Shown: positions 1 to 7,011, counted from the stretch's first letter. The stretch is 7,516 nucleotides of DNA from Alphaproteobacteria bacterium (GCA_005884465.1 VAZH01000098.1:1-7516), one strand, 5' to 3'. Numbers and translations are program-made. Notes: generated by a model from the letters alone, not told the origin.

Positions 1-5
1 ACATA

Positions 6-37
6 GACACTGGAGCAGAACTGATGAGCCTCAAAGA
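6..37 (+). repeat. Leader direct repeat, copy 1 (RBS plus first codons of SDR 1)
   Basis: This segment contains GGAGCAGAAC, the ATG and the codons for MSLKD. It matches 780-810 at 29 of 31 aligned bases, with one extra base here (T22) and mismatches at 10/784 and 28/801. The start codon occupies the equivalent place in both copies. The similarity stops soon after, where the two SDR coding sequences diverge. Confidence 0.85.
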
Positions 38-770
38 TATGACAATCGCAGACAGAGCGGTTCTGGTGACCGGGGCCAATCGCGGTATCGGAAAGGCGCT
101 GGTCGAGGAAGCCTTGAGGAGAGGCGCGAAGCGGGTGTATGCCGGTACGCGCCAGCCCTTGGCCCACTTGGATGGGCGCGTCACGCCCCTGACCCTGGAC
201 GTGACCAACGCTGCGCAGATTCAAGACGCTGTCGAGAGAGTCGAATCTCTCGATATACTCATCAACAACGCCGGCTTGGCGCTTTACGATGATCTGAGCG
301 ATCGTGCCGTGCTCGAACAGCACCTCGCCGTCAATCTCTTTGGCACCTATGGCGTGACCCAGGCTTTCCTGCCGTTGCTGACACGCTCTCGGGGTGCCAT
401 CGTCAATGTCCTGTCGGTGACGGGCCTTGCCGCCTTGCCGCTCATTCCGGCCTACTCGATCTCAAAGGCGGCTGCGTTCTCCCTGTCACAATCGCTGCGC
501 GCTCATTTGGCCGGACGGGGCGTGAGGGTACATGCCGTCCTGACCGGCCCCGTGGACACAGATATGTCCCGAGGCCTCGACATACCAAAGGCATCTCCGG
601 AGTCCGTTGCGCGAGCCATCTTCGACGGCGTGGAGAAGGGGGAACAGGACATCTTCCCGGATCCCATGTCGGAGTCCATGGCGGAGAACTGGCGCAGCGG
701 TGCGGTCAAGGCGCTTGAGCGCCAGTATGCAGGGTTGATTGACCCCTCTTTCGTGCGTCGATCGTCATAG
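24..770 (+). CDS. SDR family NAD(P)-dependent oxidoreductase (first of two)
   Basis: A classical short-chain dehydrogenase/reductase of 248 residues, the usual length for the family, predicted to be a cytosolic Rossmann-fold enzyme that reduces or oxidises a carbonyl/hydroxyl group. Visible motifs are the cofactor glycine motif TGANRGIG at residues 16-23, NNAG at 81-84, and a complete catalytic tetrad N104, S131, Y144, K148 (YSISK). The basic residue inside the glycine motif (R20) and R43 after the second strand favour NADP(H), which is inference. The ATG at 24 is preceded by GGAGCAG with 8 bases between GGAG and the start. An in-frame ATG at 39 (residue 6) is an alternative and may be the ancestral start, because the first five codons lie inside a segment repeated at the next gene. 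The substrate cannot be predicted. The next SDR gene follows after 26 bases, so the two are probably co-transcribed. Confidence 0.93.
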   Translation: MSLKDMTIADRAVLVTGANRGIGKALVEEALRRGAKRVYAGTRQPLAHLDGRVTPLTLDVTNAAQIQDAVERVESLDILINNAGLALYDDLSDRAVLEQHLAVNLFGTYGVTQAFLPLLTRSRGAIVNVLSVTGLAALPLIPAYSISKAAAFSLSQSLRAHLAGRGVRVHAVLTGPVDTDMSRGLDIPKASPESVARAIFDGVEKGEQDIFPDPMSESMAENWRSGAVKALERQYAGLIDPSFVRRSS

Positions 771-779
771 CTTCACCTG

Positions 780-810
780 GACATTGGAGCAGAACGATGA
801 ACCTCAAAGA
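780..810 (+). repeat. Leader direct repeat, copy 2 (RBS plus first codons of SDR 2)
   Basis: Second copy of the element at 6-37, carrying GGAGCAGAAC, the ATG at 797 and the codons for MNLKD. Together the copies bracket the first SDR gene as a direct repeat spaced about 773 bases apart. Whether this reflects insertion, duplication or convergence is inference. Confidence 0.85.
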
Positions 811-1555
811 CAAGATTGTTGTTGTCACTGGCGGAAGCCGCGGCCTTGGCCTGGGACTGGTTGAGGCCCTGGTCGCGCATGGCGCGAGGGTGACGGTCGT
901 CGCCCGCGCCGCCGATGCGCTAGAGTCCGTCCGCGCCCGGCTGGGCGTCGCCACGATCTCCGCCGACGTGACGGACGAGACGGCCGCCCACCGCATCCTC
1001 GCCGAAATTCGCCCGGATATTTTGGTGCTGAACGCCGGCGCCAAGCCGCGGATGGGCCGGTTCGACCAGCTGAGCTGGGCGGATTTCACCGCGACCTGGG
1101 AGACCGACGTCAGGGCTGGGCTCTATTGGCTGCAGGCGGCGCTGAACGTGCCCCTCAAGCCGGGCAGCCGCGTCCTGGTGGGATCGAGTGGCGCTGCCGT
1201 GAACGGATCGCCGATGTCGGGTGGCTATGGCGGCGCCAAGCGCATGCTCTGGTTCATGGCCAAATACGCCAACGGCGTCGCGGAGCAGAAGCATCTCGGG
1301 ATCCGCTTCCAGACAATCGTGCCGCAGCAGATCATTGGCGGCACTGGCGTTGGCGACGCCGGCGCCAACGCTTATGCGGACGCGATGGGCATCAAGCCCG
1401 AAACGTTCTTGGCCGGCTTCGGCGCGCCGATGCCGCCCCGGGAGTTCGGCGAGAAGGTGGTTGCCGTGCTGGAAGACCCTAAATACGCTGAAGCCTTCGC
1501 CTTCGGGCTCAAGGGCGACACCGGGGTCACCATACTCGAGGGAGCAGCGGCTTGA
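797..1555 (+). CDS. SDR family oxidoreductase (second of two)
   Basis: A short-chain dehydrogenase/reductase of 252 residues, predicted cytosolic. It shows TGGSRGLG at residues 11-18, LNAG at 78-81, S131 in the GSSG segment, and Y144/K148 in YGGAK. The position that holds the catalytic Asn in the upstream SDR (N104 there) is Asp here (D104, in ETDVRAG), so the tetrad is atypical although the Ser-Tyr-Lys triad is intact. The C-terminal part from about residue 175 (GGTGVGDAGAN onward) is not the usual classical-SDR tail and may shape a distinct substrate pocket. The ATG at 797 is preceded by GGAGCAG with 7 bases between GGAG and the start. Its TGA stop overlaps the TTG start of the sigma factor gene by 4 bases, which points to translational coupling. 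The substrate is unknown. Outside the leader the two SDRs are clearly different proteins, not recent duplicates. Confidence 0.93.
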   Translation: MNLKDKIVVVTGGSRGLGLGLVEALVAHGARVTVVARAADALESVRARLGVATISADVTDETAAHRILAEIRPDILVLNAGAKPRMGRFDQLSWADFTATWETDVRAGLYWLQAALNVPLKPGSRVLVGSSGAAVNGSPMSGGYGGAKRMLWFMAKYANGVAEQKHLGIRFQTIVPQQIIGGTGVGDAGANAYADAMGIKPETFLAGFGAPMPPREFGEKVVAVLEDPKYAEAFAFGLKGDTGVTILEGAAA

Positions 1556-2502
1556 GCGCAGCAGGGCCAGCGCGGAACGGCGACCGCCAGGCGGAGCTCC
1601 TCGCTTTGGCCAGCGAGTTGCAGCCCGAACTGCATCGTTATTGCGCGCGTCTAATGGGATCGGTGATCGACGGCGAGGACGTCGTGCAGGACACGCTGGT
1701 GCGGGCTTTGGTGGCGCTGCAGGATCTAGAGGTACAAGGCGTGGAGGAGATGCCGCCGCTTCGCCCCTGGCTGTTCCGGATCGCGCACAACCGCGCCCTC
1801 GATCTCTTGCGCGGCCGCAGCGTGCGCAAGACGGAGCCGATCGAGGCCGCTTCACATGTTGCCGACGCGGCCAGCCCTGACCCCGTGGAGACGCTGATGC
1901 GTCAGGAAGCGGTCAAGACCGCGGTGTCGCGTTTTGCCGAGCTTCCCACCATGCAGCGCAGCGTCCTCATCCTGAAGGACGTGCTCGACGAGCAGCTGAT
2001 CGAGATCGCCGCTCTCCTCGACCTCACGGTCGATGCCGTGAAGGGCCATCTGGCGCGGGGCCGCGCGCGTCTTCGGGAGATCAACGCGCAAGCCGGCCCG
2101 GTTGCGGACGCGCGGCCGGCGTCCGCTGCGGTGGCGCGCTATGTCGCGCTCTTCAACCAGCGGGATTGGGACGGCCTGCGGGCGCTGCTGGCCGACGACG
2201 TCAAACTCAAACAGTCCTCGTACCCGCTTCGCGTCGGCTCCGCTGATGTCGGTAGGTTCTTCACCATCTACGACACGTTCGATGGCCTGTGGCTGGCGCC
2301 TGCCTGGCTCGAGGGCCGGGAAGTGATCGCGGTCTTCGAAAACCGCGCCGATCCGAAGCCCAGCTACCTGATGTGGCTCGAGTGGCGCGACGGCCGGATC
2401 AGCTTCATCCGCGACTACCGCTATGTCCGCTATGTCGCCGCCGACGCAGAGCTGGTGCGGGCGCCCGACACCAAGCCCGAGGGCGGCGGCGCCGCGCATT
2501 GA
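1552..2502 (+). CDS. ECF-type RNA polymerase sigma factor with C-terminal SnoaL-like domain
   Basis: A 316-residue sigma-70 family protein. Sigma region 2 spans about residues 24-92, with DGEDVVQDT at 40-48 and RPWLFRIAHNRALDLLR at 71-87. Region 4 spans about 118-175, with LPTMQRSVLILKDV followed by a helix-turn-helix (IAALLDLTVDAVKGHLARGRARLRE). An extra domain from about residue 190 to 295 resembles SnoaL/NTF2-like folds (ALFNQRDWDGLRALLADDV, then WLEWRDGRISFIRDYRYVRYV). In ECF groups with such an extension, for example the ECF41 type, this domain modulates activity in place of an anti-sigma factor, and no anti-sigma gene is seen here. The DGGGK motif known from ECF41 is not visible, so assignment to that exact group is doubtful. 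The start is TTG at 1552, overlapping the SDR stop; GGAG at 1541-1544 gives 7-base spacing, and no better start exists nearby. The sigma factor probably controls its own operon. Confidence 0.92.
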   Translation: MSAAGPARNGDRQAELLALASELQPELHRYCARLMGSVIDGEDVVQDTLVRALVALQDLEVQGVEEMPPLRPWLFRIAHNRALDLLRGRSVRKTEPIEAASHVADAASPDPVETLMRQEAVKTAVSRFAELPTMQRSVLILKDVLDEQLIEIAALLDLTVDAVKGHLARGRARLREINAQAGPVADARPASAAVARYVALFNQRDWDGLRALLADDVKLKQSSYPLRVGSADVGRFFTIYDTFDGLWLAPAWLEGREVIAVFENRADPKPSYLMWLEWRDGRISFIRDYRYVRYVAADAELVRAPDTKPEGGGAAH

Positions 2503-2786
2503 CATCGCTCGCGGAAAGCCGGAGAGGGACAAAGATCACGCATAACCTCGGACGCTTCGCGTCGCGGGAACGCGGGCGCATATCCTTTCGGCTGTTTGAA
2601 ATTTGAATCACAAATTGCGCCAAACTCGGGAACGCCAGCGAAAACCGTGCACAATACTAGCAGGGGGAAACCGGATGACAATTTCGACCGAATCATTTCC
2701 GATACCTAACCGACGTTGGCCCGAGAACCCGGCATGGTCGGTATCGAGTGGACGTAACTGCCCAAGCTCCGAGGCGAGTAGCGAAT
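2503..2786. other. Intergenic region between sigma factor and hypothetical gene
   Basis: No convincing gene here. Two small overlapping hairpins occur: GACGC-TTC-GCGTC at 2551-2563 and CGCG-GGAA-CGCG at 2563-2574. Neither is followed by a T-run, so they are not a typical intrinsic terminator. An AT-richer patch lies at 2594-2617. A strong Shine-Dalgarno-like AGGGGGAAA at 2662-2670 precedes an ATG at 2675, but that frame (open to 2995) runs into the next gene out of phase, and its overlapping part looks like a shadow reading of that gene. No clear -35/-10 pair was found. Confidence 0.5.
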
Positions 2787-3485
2787 ATGGCTCCTGCATC
2801 GCAAGCATCACTTCAACTCCGCGGCGGCGAGATGCATGCCCTCAGCCGCGCCGCTATCCTCAGTCGCTATCGCCGCTATCGGGATCTTCGGATGGATATC
2901 CAGACGGCGGCGCTCGAAAGCATTCCACATTCGAGCTTTCTTGCCCACGCCAAGCGGATCGGCCTGTCAGACGGCAAGGTCCTTTTCACGGATGATATCG
3001 TCGAGCTGAGCCTCGCCTTCGATCTTGCGGTTTACACGGCCAGTGCCGGCCGAACACGCGCCATCGACCGCTGCGCCAGAAGACGGCTGGAGACTTCGGG
3101 GCCGGACGAGACGCTTGTTCTGCAGGGCTTGCAGGCATCTCGGTTTTCGATCTTCCGCACGATCGGCGGGTGCGAACCCGCCGGTGTGCTGCTTGAGGAT
3201 TTAATGCGAGGGGGTGCGATATCTCTTTTGGATGAAGGGTTGGAGCAATCGGCCCGGCCGGGCGAGGTTTTCGCGATGAGGGTTGCTCCTATTGAAGAGT
3301 TTGTGATCACCTGTGGTGCTGTCGTGCCTATCGATCATGCGACAATGGAAGAATGTATCGCTCTTCTGATCAGCGCTGCATCGAAGGCGGAACTCGCAGG
3401 TTTAGCCGATCATCAGCGTTTTGCCGCCTCGATTTACGAGCTGGCGATCGAGCTTGGGCTGATGAGTTTCATTGCCTATCGATAG
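2787..3485 (+). CDS. Hypothetical protein, conserved-looking, function unknown
   Basis: Not recognised as a named family. From the ATG at 2787 the product is 232 residues, predicted soluble, with no signal peptide, membrane segment, clear DNA-binding motif or metal-binding cluster. It starts with a basic, Tyr/Arg-rich helix-like stretch (LSRYRRYRDLR), followed by an acidic/hydrophobic core (DDIVELSLAFDLAVYTASAGRTRAIDR) and a mixed alpha/beta region (AMRVAPIEEFVITCGAVVPID). The start is uncertain. A GTG at 2748 would give 245 residues. The ATG at 2787 has GCGAG 8 bases upstream. An ATG at 2832, just before the basic stretch, would give 217 residues. Codon use looks genuine and no competing frame is as good. 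My recollection is that similar unannotated proteins occur in rhizobia and relatives; this was not checked. It stands alone, 69 bases before the ArsC-like gene. Confidence 0.72.
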   Translation: MAPASQASLQLRGGEMHALSRAAILSRYRRYRDLRMDIQTAALESIPHSSFLAHAKRIGLSDGKVLFTDDIVELSLAFDLAVYTASAGRTRAIDRCARRRLETSGPDETLVLQGLQASRFSIFRTIGGCEPAGVLLEDLMRGGAISLLDEGLEQSARPGEVFAMRVAPIEEFVITCGAVVPIDHATMEECIALLISAASKAELAGLADHQRFAASIYELAIELGLMSFIAYR

Positions 3486-3554
3486 TGCGCGCTTCCTACA
3501 GCGGCCCAACGACGCACATCTAACTTTACACTGAAACTCGTGTGAGGATTGGCT

Positions 3555-3926
3555 TTGCCCATCACCATCTATGGCATCAAGAACTGCGACACCATGAAGA
3601 AGGCGCGCGCCTGGCTCGACAGCCATGGCGTGGCTTACGACTTTCATGATTACAAGACCGCGGGCATCGCCAAGGACAAACTCAAGCGCTGGTCCGACGA
3701 ACTTGGCTGGGAAACGCTGCTCAATCGCGCCGGCACCACGTTTCGCAGATTGGCTGATAGCGACAAGGAAGGCCTGAACGAGCGCAAAGCGCTCGCCTTG
3801 ATGGTGGCGCAGCCCTCGATGATCAAACGACCCGTGCTCGATCTCGGCGGCAAATTGCTGGTCGGGTTCAAGCCGCAAATCTACGCCAGGGAAGTGGCGC
3901 CATCGGGCCGATCCCGCCGCGACTAG
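3555..3926 (+). CDS. ArsC/YffB-like reductase family protein (thioredoxin fold)
   Basis: A small cytosolic protein of 123 residues, typical of the YffB/Spx-like branch of the ArsC family. The N-terminus (ITIYGIKNCDTMKKARAWL) holds the single conserved cysteine, C11, in NCDT, with no CXXC. The rest matches the family order: a helical middle (LKRWSDELGWETLLN), then an MIKRPVLDL segment with the conserved Arg-Pro, then GGKLLVGF. Family members are often labelled arsenate reductase, but YffB-type proteins have not generally been shown to reduce arsenate and may act on glutathione-linked substrates. No ars genes are adjacent, so an arsenic role is not supported here. Two TTG starts are possible, at 3549 and 3555. 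I prefer 3555 because GAGG at 3544-3547 then has 7-base spacing, whereas 3549 leaves one base. The C-terminal tail (APSGRSRRD) is basic and looks non-conserved. Confidence 0.87.
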   Translation: MPITIYGIKNCDTMKKARAWLDSHGVAYDFHDYKTAGIAKDKLKRWSDELGWETLLNRAGTTFRRLADSDKEGLNERKALALMVAQPSMIKRPVLDLGGKLLVGFKPQIYAREVAPSGRSRRD

Positions 3927-4217
3927 CCTGACTGATCACCGCCAGGTCGGTGCTTTCGAATTTCGGCCGCCGAAAACGTCCGGCGAACCCCTCCATCGTA
4001 CGCCGGGGCAATTCGACTAATGGCGAATCCGCTTCCCTGCTGGCCTCGCCGCATGCCCAGCTTTCCGCCTTGCGTAAACCGGCTCGTTCACGGCATATTC
4101 GCAGCCGGAGGCGGCCCGGGACGGGATTTTCCAAGCGTCTTAGGAGAACCTGCCGGTTAGGAAAAATGAGCCACCCGCGATATCACTTCGCGGCGATGGC
4201 TGACGGGGGAAATTTGA
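3927..4217. other. Intergenic region upstream of the Liv-type transporter operon
   Basis: No gene is supported in these 291 bases. A short perfect inverted repeat, TTTCGG-CCG-CCGAAA, lies at 3961-3975 without a T-run. A promoter candidate lies at 4070-4099. A 6-bp stem, CCGCGA/TCGCGG (4175-4180 and 4188-4193), sits just ahead of the livG ribosome-binding site. A 20-codon reading frame from the ATG at 4166 (preceded by AGGA) ends at 4226-4228, overlapping the livG start; it is not rich in Leu, Ile or Val, so an attenuator peptide is not supported. Confidence 0.5.
4070..4099 (+). promoter_or_regulatory. Candidate sigma-70-type promoter for the transporter operon
   Basis: TTGCGT at 4070-4075 resembles a -35 box. 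CATATT at 4094-4099 (18-base spacer), or GCATAT at 4093-4098 (17-base spacer), resembles a -10 box. It lies about 120 bases before the livG start, in the only sizeable gap ahead of the operon. Such matches occur often by chance, so this is a suggestion only. Confidence 0.25.
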
Positions 4218-4965
4218 TTGGCCGATGAGTTCATTCTCGAAACCCATGGCTTGACCAAGGAATTCGCGGGCTTTTTCGCCGTTCGCGATGTCGATCTTCG
4301 GGTCCGCCGTGGCAGCATTCACGCCTTGATCGGCCCCAACGGGGCCGGCAAGACCACGTGTTTCAATCTCCTGACCAAGTTCCTGAGCCCTTCCGCCGGC
4401 CGAATTCTTTATAAGGGACAGGATATTACGGCGCTGGCGCCGGCCGATGTGGCGCGTCTTGGCTTGGTGCGCTCGTTCCAGATTTCGGCGGTGTTCCCGC
4501 ATTTGACGGCGCTTGAGAATGTGCGGATCGCGCTGCAGCGTCAGCACGGGCAATCCTTCGACTTCTGGCGTTCCAAAACCGTGCTCGACCGCTTCAACGG
4601 CCGCGCGCGCGAGTTGCTGGACGATGTGGGCCTGAGTGAATTTGCCAACACCCCGGCGGTCGAGATGCCCTATGGGCGCAAACGCGCGCTCGAAATCGCG
4701 ACGACGCTGGCGCTCGATCCGGAAATGATGCTGCTCGACGAGCCGATGGCCGGCATGGGGCATGAGGACATCGACAAGATCGCCGCGCTGATCAAGCGCA
4801 TCTCCGCGAAATACACGATCCTGATGGTCGAACACAATCTCAACGTTGTTGCCAACCTTTCCGATATCATCACCGTGCTGACGCGGGGTCATGTGCTGGC
4901 GGAGGGCCATTACGCCGAGCTGTCCAAGGATGCACGCGTCAAGGAAGCTTATCTGGGAGCGGGGC

Positions 4966-4973
<8 letters not shown>
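4218..4973 (+). CDS. livG: Branched-chain amino acid-type ABC transporter ATP-binding protein LivG
   Basis: The first of two ATPase subunits of a hydrophobic amino acid (HAAT/Liv-type) importer, acting at the inner face of the cytoplasmic membrane. It has 251 residues, the usual length. Motifs are Walker A GPNGAGKTT at 39-47, the Q-loop Q88 in RSFQ, a signature region at 150-156 (MPYGRKR), Walker B MMLLDEP at 170-176, and the switch histidine H206 (VEHN). The signature is divergent: Pro and Tyr replace the usual Ser-Gly, as in many LivG proteins, and Lys replaces the usual Gln. The start is TTG at 4218; the codon before it in frame is TGA, so nothing further upstream is possible. GGGGGA at 4205-4210 is a strong ribosome-binding site with 7-base spacing. 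It overlaps livF by 8 bases. Substrates of this transporter class extend beyond Leu/Ile/Val to amides, urea and aromatic acids, so the name gives the family, not the ligand. Confidence 0.94.
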
Positions 4974-5721
<748 letters not shown>

Positions 5722-5754
5722 ACAACGCCTTCAAGAAGGACCCACGGAGAAAAT

Positions 5755-6975
5755 ATGAAAAACAGAGTTTCGGCTTTTTTGCTTGGCACCGCGCTGGCGC
5801 TTGCCGCTGGTAGTGGCGCTTTTGCGCAGGACAAGACCATCAAGATCGGCGTGCTGAGCGACAATTCCGGGCTTTACTCCGACCTCGGCGGCGCAGGGTC
5901 CACCCTGGCGGCCCAGATGGCGGTCGAGGATTCCGGGCTTGCAGCCAAGGGCTGGAAGATCAGTGTGGTTTCCGCCGACCATCAGAACAAGCCTGACATC
6001 GCCACCAACATTGCGCGGCAATGGATCGACGTCGAGAAGGTCGACATCTTCATGGATGTGCTGAACTCCGGCGTTGCCCTTGCGGTGAATAACCTGGTGA
6101 AAGAGAAGAACGCCATCATGATCAATACCGGCGCGGCGTCGTCGGATCTCACCAATGCCCAATGCTCGCCGAACACCATTCATTGGGTCTACGACACCTA
6201 CATGCTCGCCAACAGCACCGGCCAGGCACTGGTGAAGACCGGCGGCGACACCTGGTTCTTCCTGACCGCCGACTACGCGTTCGGCGCGGCGCTGGAGCGC
6301 GATACCGCCGCGGTCGTGGTCAAATCGGGTGGCAAGGTGCTCGGTGCGGTCAAGCATCCCCTGAATTCGTCGGACTTCTCCTCGTTCCTGCTGCAGGCGC
6401 AGGCGTCCAAAGCCAAGGTTATCGGCATGGCCAATGCCGGCGGCGACACCACCAACACGATCAAGCAGGCCGCAGAGTTTGGCATTGTTTCGGGAGGCCA
6501 GAAACTCGCCGGCCTTCTGCTGTTTATTAACGATGTGCACGCACTCGGTTTGAATGTGGCGCAGGGCCTGAATTTCACGGAAACCTTCTATTGGGATCTG
6601 AATGACGGAACCCGCGCGTTTTCAAAACGCTTTTCCGAAAGAACGAAGAACAAGGCGCAGCCGAGCATGGTGCAGGCCGGCGTCTATTCGGGTCTGATTC
6701 ACTATTTCAAGGCGCTCGAAGCCATGGGCGGCAATAACCATGATGGCGCAAAGATCGTCGCGAAAATGAAGGAAATGCCGACCGACGATCCGCTGTTCGG
6801 CAAGGGCACGATCCGCGAGGATGGCCGCAAGATCCACCCAGCCTATCTGTTCGAGGTCAAGAAGCCGTCCGAATCCAAGGGACCGTGGGACTATTACAAG
6901 CTGATCGGAACGACCCCCGGAGAGCAGGCCTTCAGGCCGCTTTCGGAGAGCGCCTGTCCGCTGGTAAAGAAGTGA
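5755..6975 (+). CDS. Periplasmic substrate-binding protein of Liv-type ABC transporter
   Basis: A 406-residue type I periplasmic binding protein (Peripla_BP_6/LivK-like) that would capture the ligand and deliver it to the LivHM permease. A Sec signal peptide is clear: basic start (MKNR), a hydrophobic stretch at about 5-18, and a likely cleavage site AFA|QD after A24. The mature protein begins with the family pattern KTIKIGVLSDNSGLYSDLGG. Further family segments include TADYAFG, then HPLNSSDFSSFLLQAQASKAKVIGMANAG, then KEMPTDDPLFGKGTIREDGRKIHPAYLF. Two cysteines, C137 and C401, could form a disulfide in the periplasm, which is inference. The ligand is not predictable; relatives in soil alphaproteobacteria bind branched-chain amino acids, amides or aromatic acids. 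The ATG at 5755 has GGAGA at 5746-5750. It sits between the ATPase genes and livH, and a terminator follows its stop. Confidence 0.93.
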   Translation: MKNRVSAFLLGTALALAAGSGAFAQDKTIKIGVLSDNSGLYSDLGGAGSTLAAQMAVEDSGLAAKGWKISVVSADHQNKPDIATNIARQWIDVEKVDIFMDVLNSGVALAVNNLVKEKNAIMINTGAASSDLTNAQCSPNTIHWVYDTYMLANSTGQALVKTGGDTWFFLTADYAFGAALERDTAAVVVKSGGKVLGAVKHPLNSSDFSSFLLQAQASKAKVIGMANAGGDTTNTIKQAAEFGIVSGGQKLAGLLLFINDVHALGLNVAQGLNFTETFYWDLNDGTRAFSKRFSERTKNKAQPSMVQAGVYSGLIHYFKALEAMGGNNHDGAKIVAKMKEMPTDDPLFGKGTIREDGRKIHPAYLFEVKKPSESKGPWDYYKLIGTTPGEQAFRPLSESACPLVKK

Positions 6976-6984
6976 CAACGGCTG

Positions 6985-7011
6985 CCCGCCGGCTCCGTGC
7001 CGGCGGGTTTT
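6985..7011 (+). terminator. Intrinsic terminator/attenuator between binding-protein gene and livH
   Basis: A perfect 9-bp GC stem, CCCGCCGGC (6985-6993) pairing with GCCGGCGGG (6999-7007), has a 5-base loop TCCGT and is followed by TTTT (7008-7011). It begins 10 bases after the binding-protein stop codon. The short T-run suggests partial rather than complete termination, which would leave livH transcribed at a lower level than the binding protein; that part is inference. Confidence 0.82.

Noticed and set aside
484..490. TGTCACA, resembling the -35 element reported for ECF41-type promoters
   Set aside because: It lies inside the first SDR coding sequence and no CGTC element follows at the expected spacing.
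920..1855. Long open frame (311 codons) on the minus strand opposite the second SDR and the sigma factor
   Set aside because: It lies entirely opposite two well-supported genes, is very rich in Arg/Pro/Ala, has no recognisable domain, and is the usual antisense shadow in high-GC DNA.
1221..1880. Open frame of 219 codons on the + strand overlapping the second SDR and the sigma factor
   Set aside because: It is an out-of-phase reading with Ser/Arg/Pro-rich composition, crossing the boundary of two real genes.
2567..2650. Two GGAAC motifs (2567-2571 and 2629-2633) that resemble -35 boxes of ECF/EcfG-type promoters
   Set aside because: No matching -10 element lies at 16-17 bases: after the first there is only CGG at 17 bases, and after the second a CGT at 12 bases.
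2863..2882. Short tandem repeat of CGCTATCG units in the hypothetical gene
   Set aside because: Only two units, explained by the repeated Arg-Tyr-Arg codons.
3555..3926. Arsenic resistance operon
   Set aside because: Only an ArsC/YffB-like protein is present. There is no arsR, arsB/acr3 or arsH nearby, and this branch of the family is often mislabelled.
3961..3975. Inverted repeat TTTCGG-CCG-CCGAAA as a terminator for the ArsC-like gene
   Set aside because: The stem is only 6 bp and no T-run follows on the + strand.
5731..6540. Open frame (269 codons) on the minus strand opposite the binding-protein gene
   Set aside because: The + strand gene has a signal peptide and family motifs throughout; the antisense product resembles nothing and has no good start.
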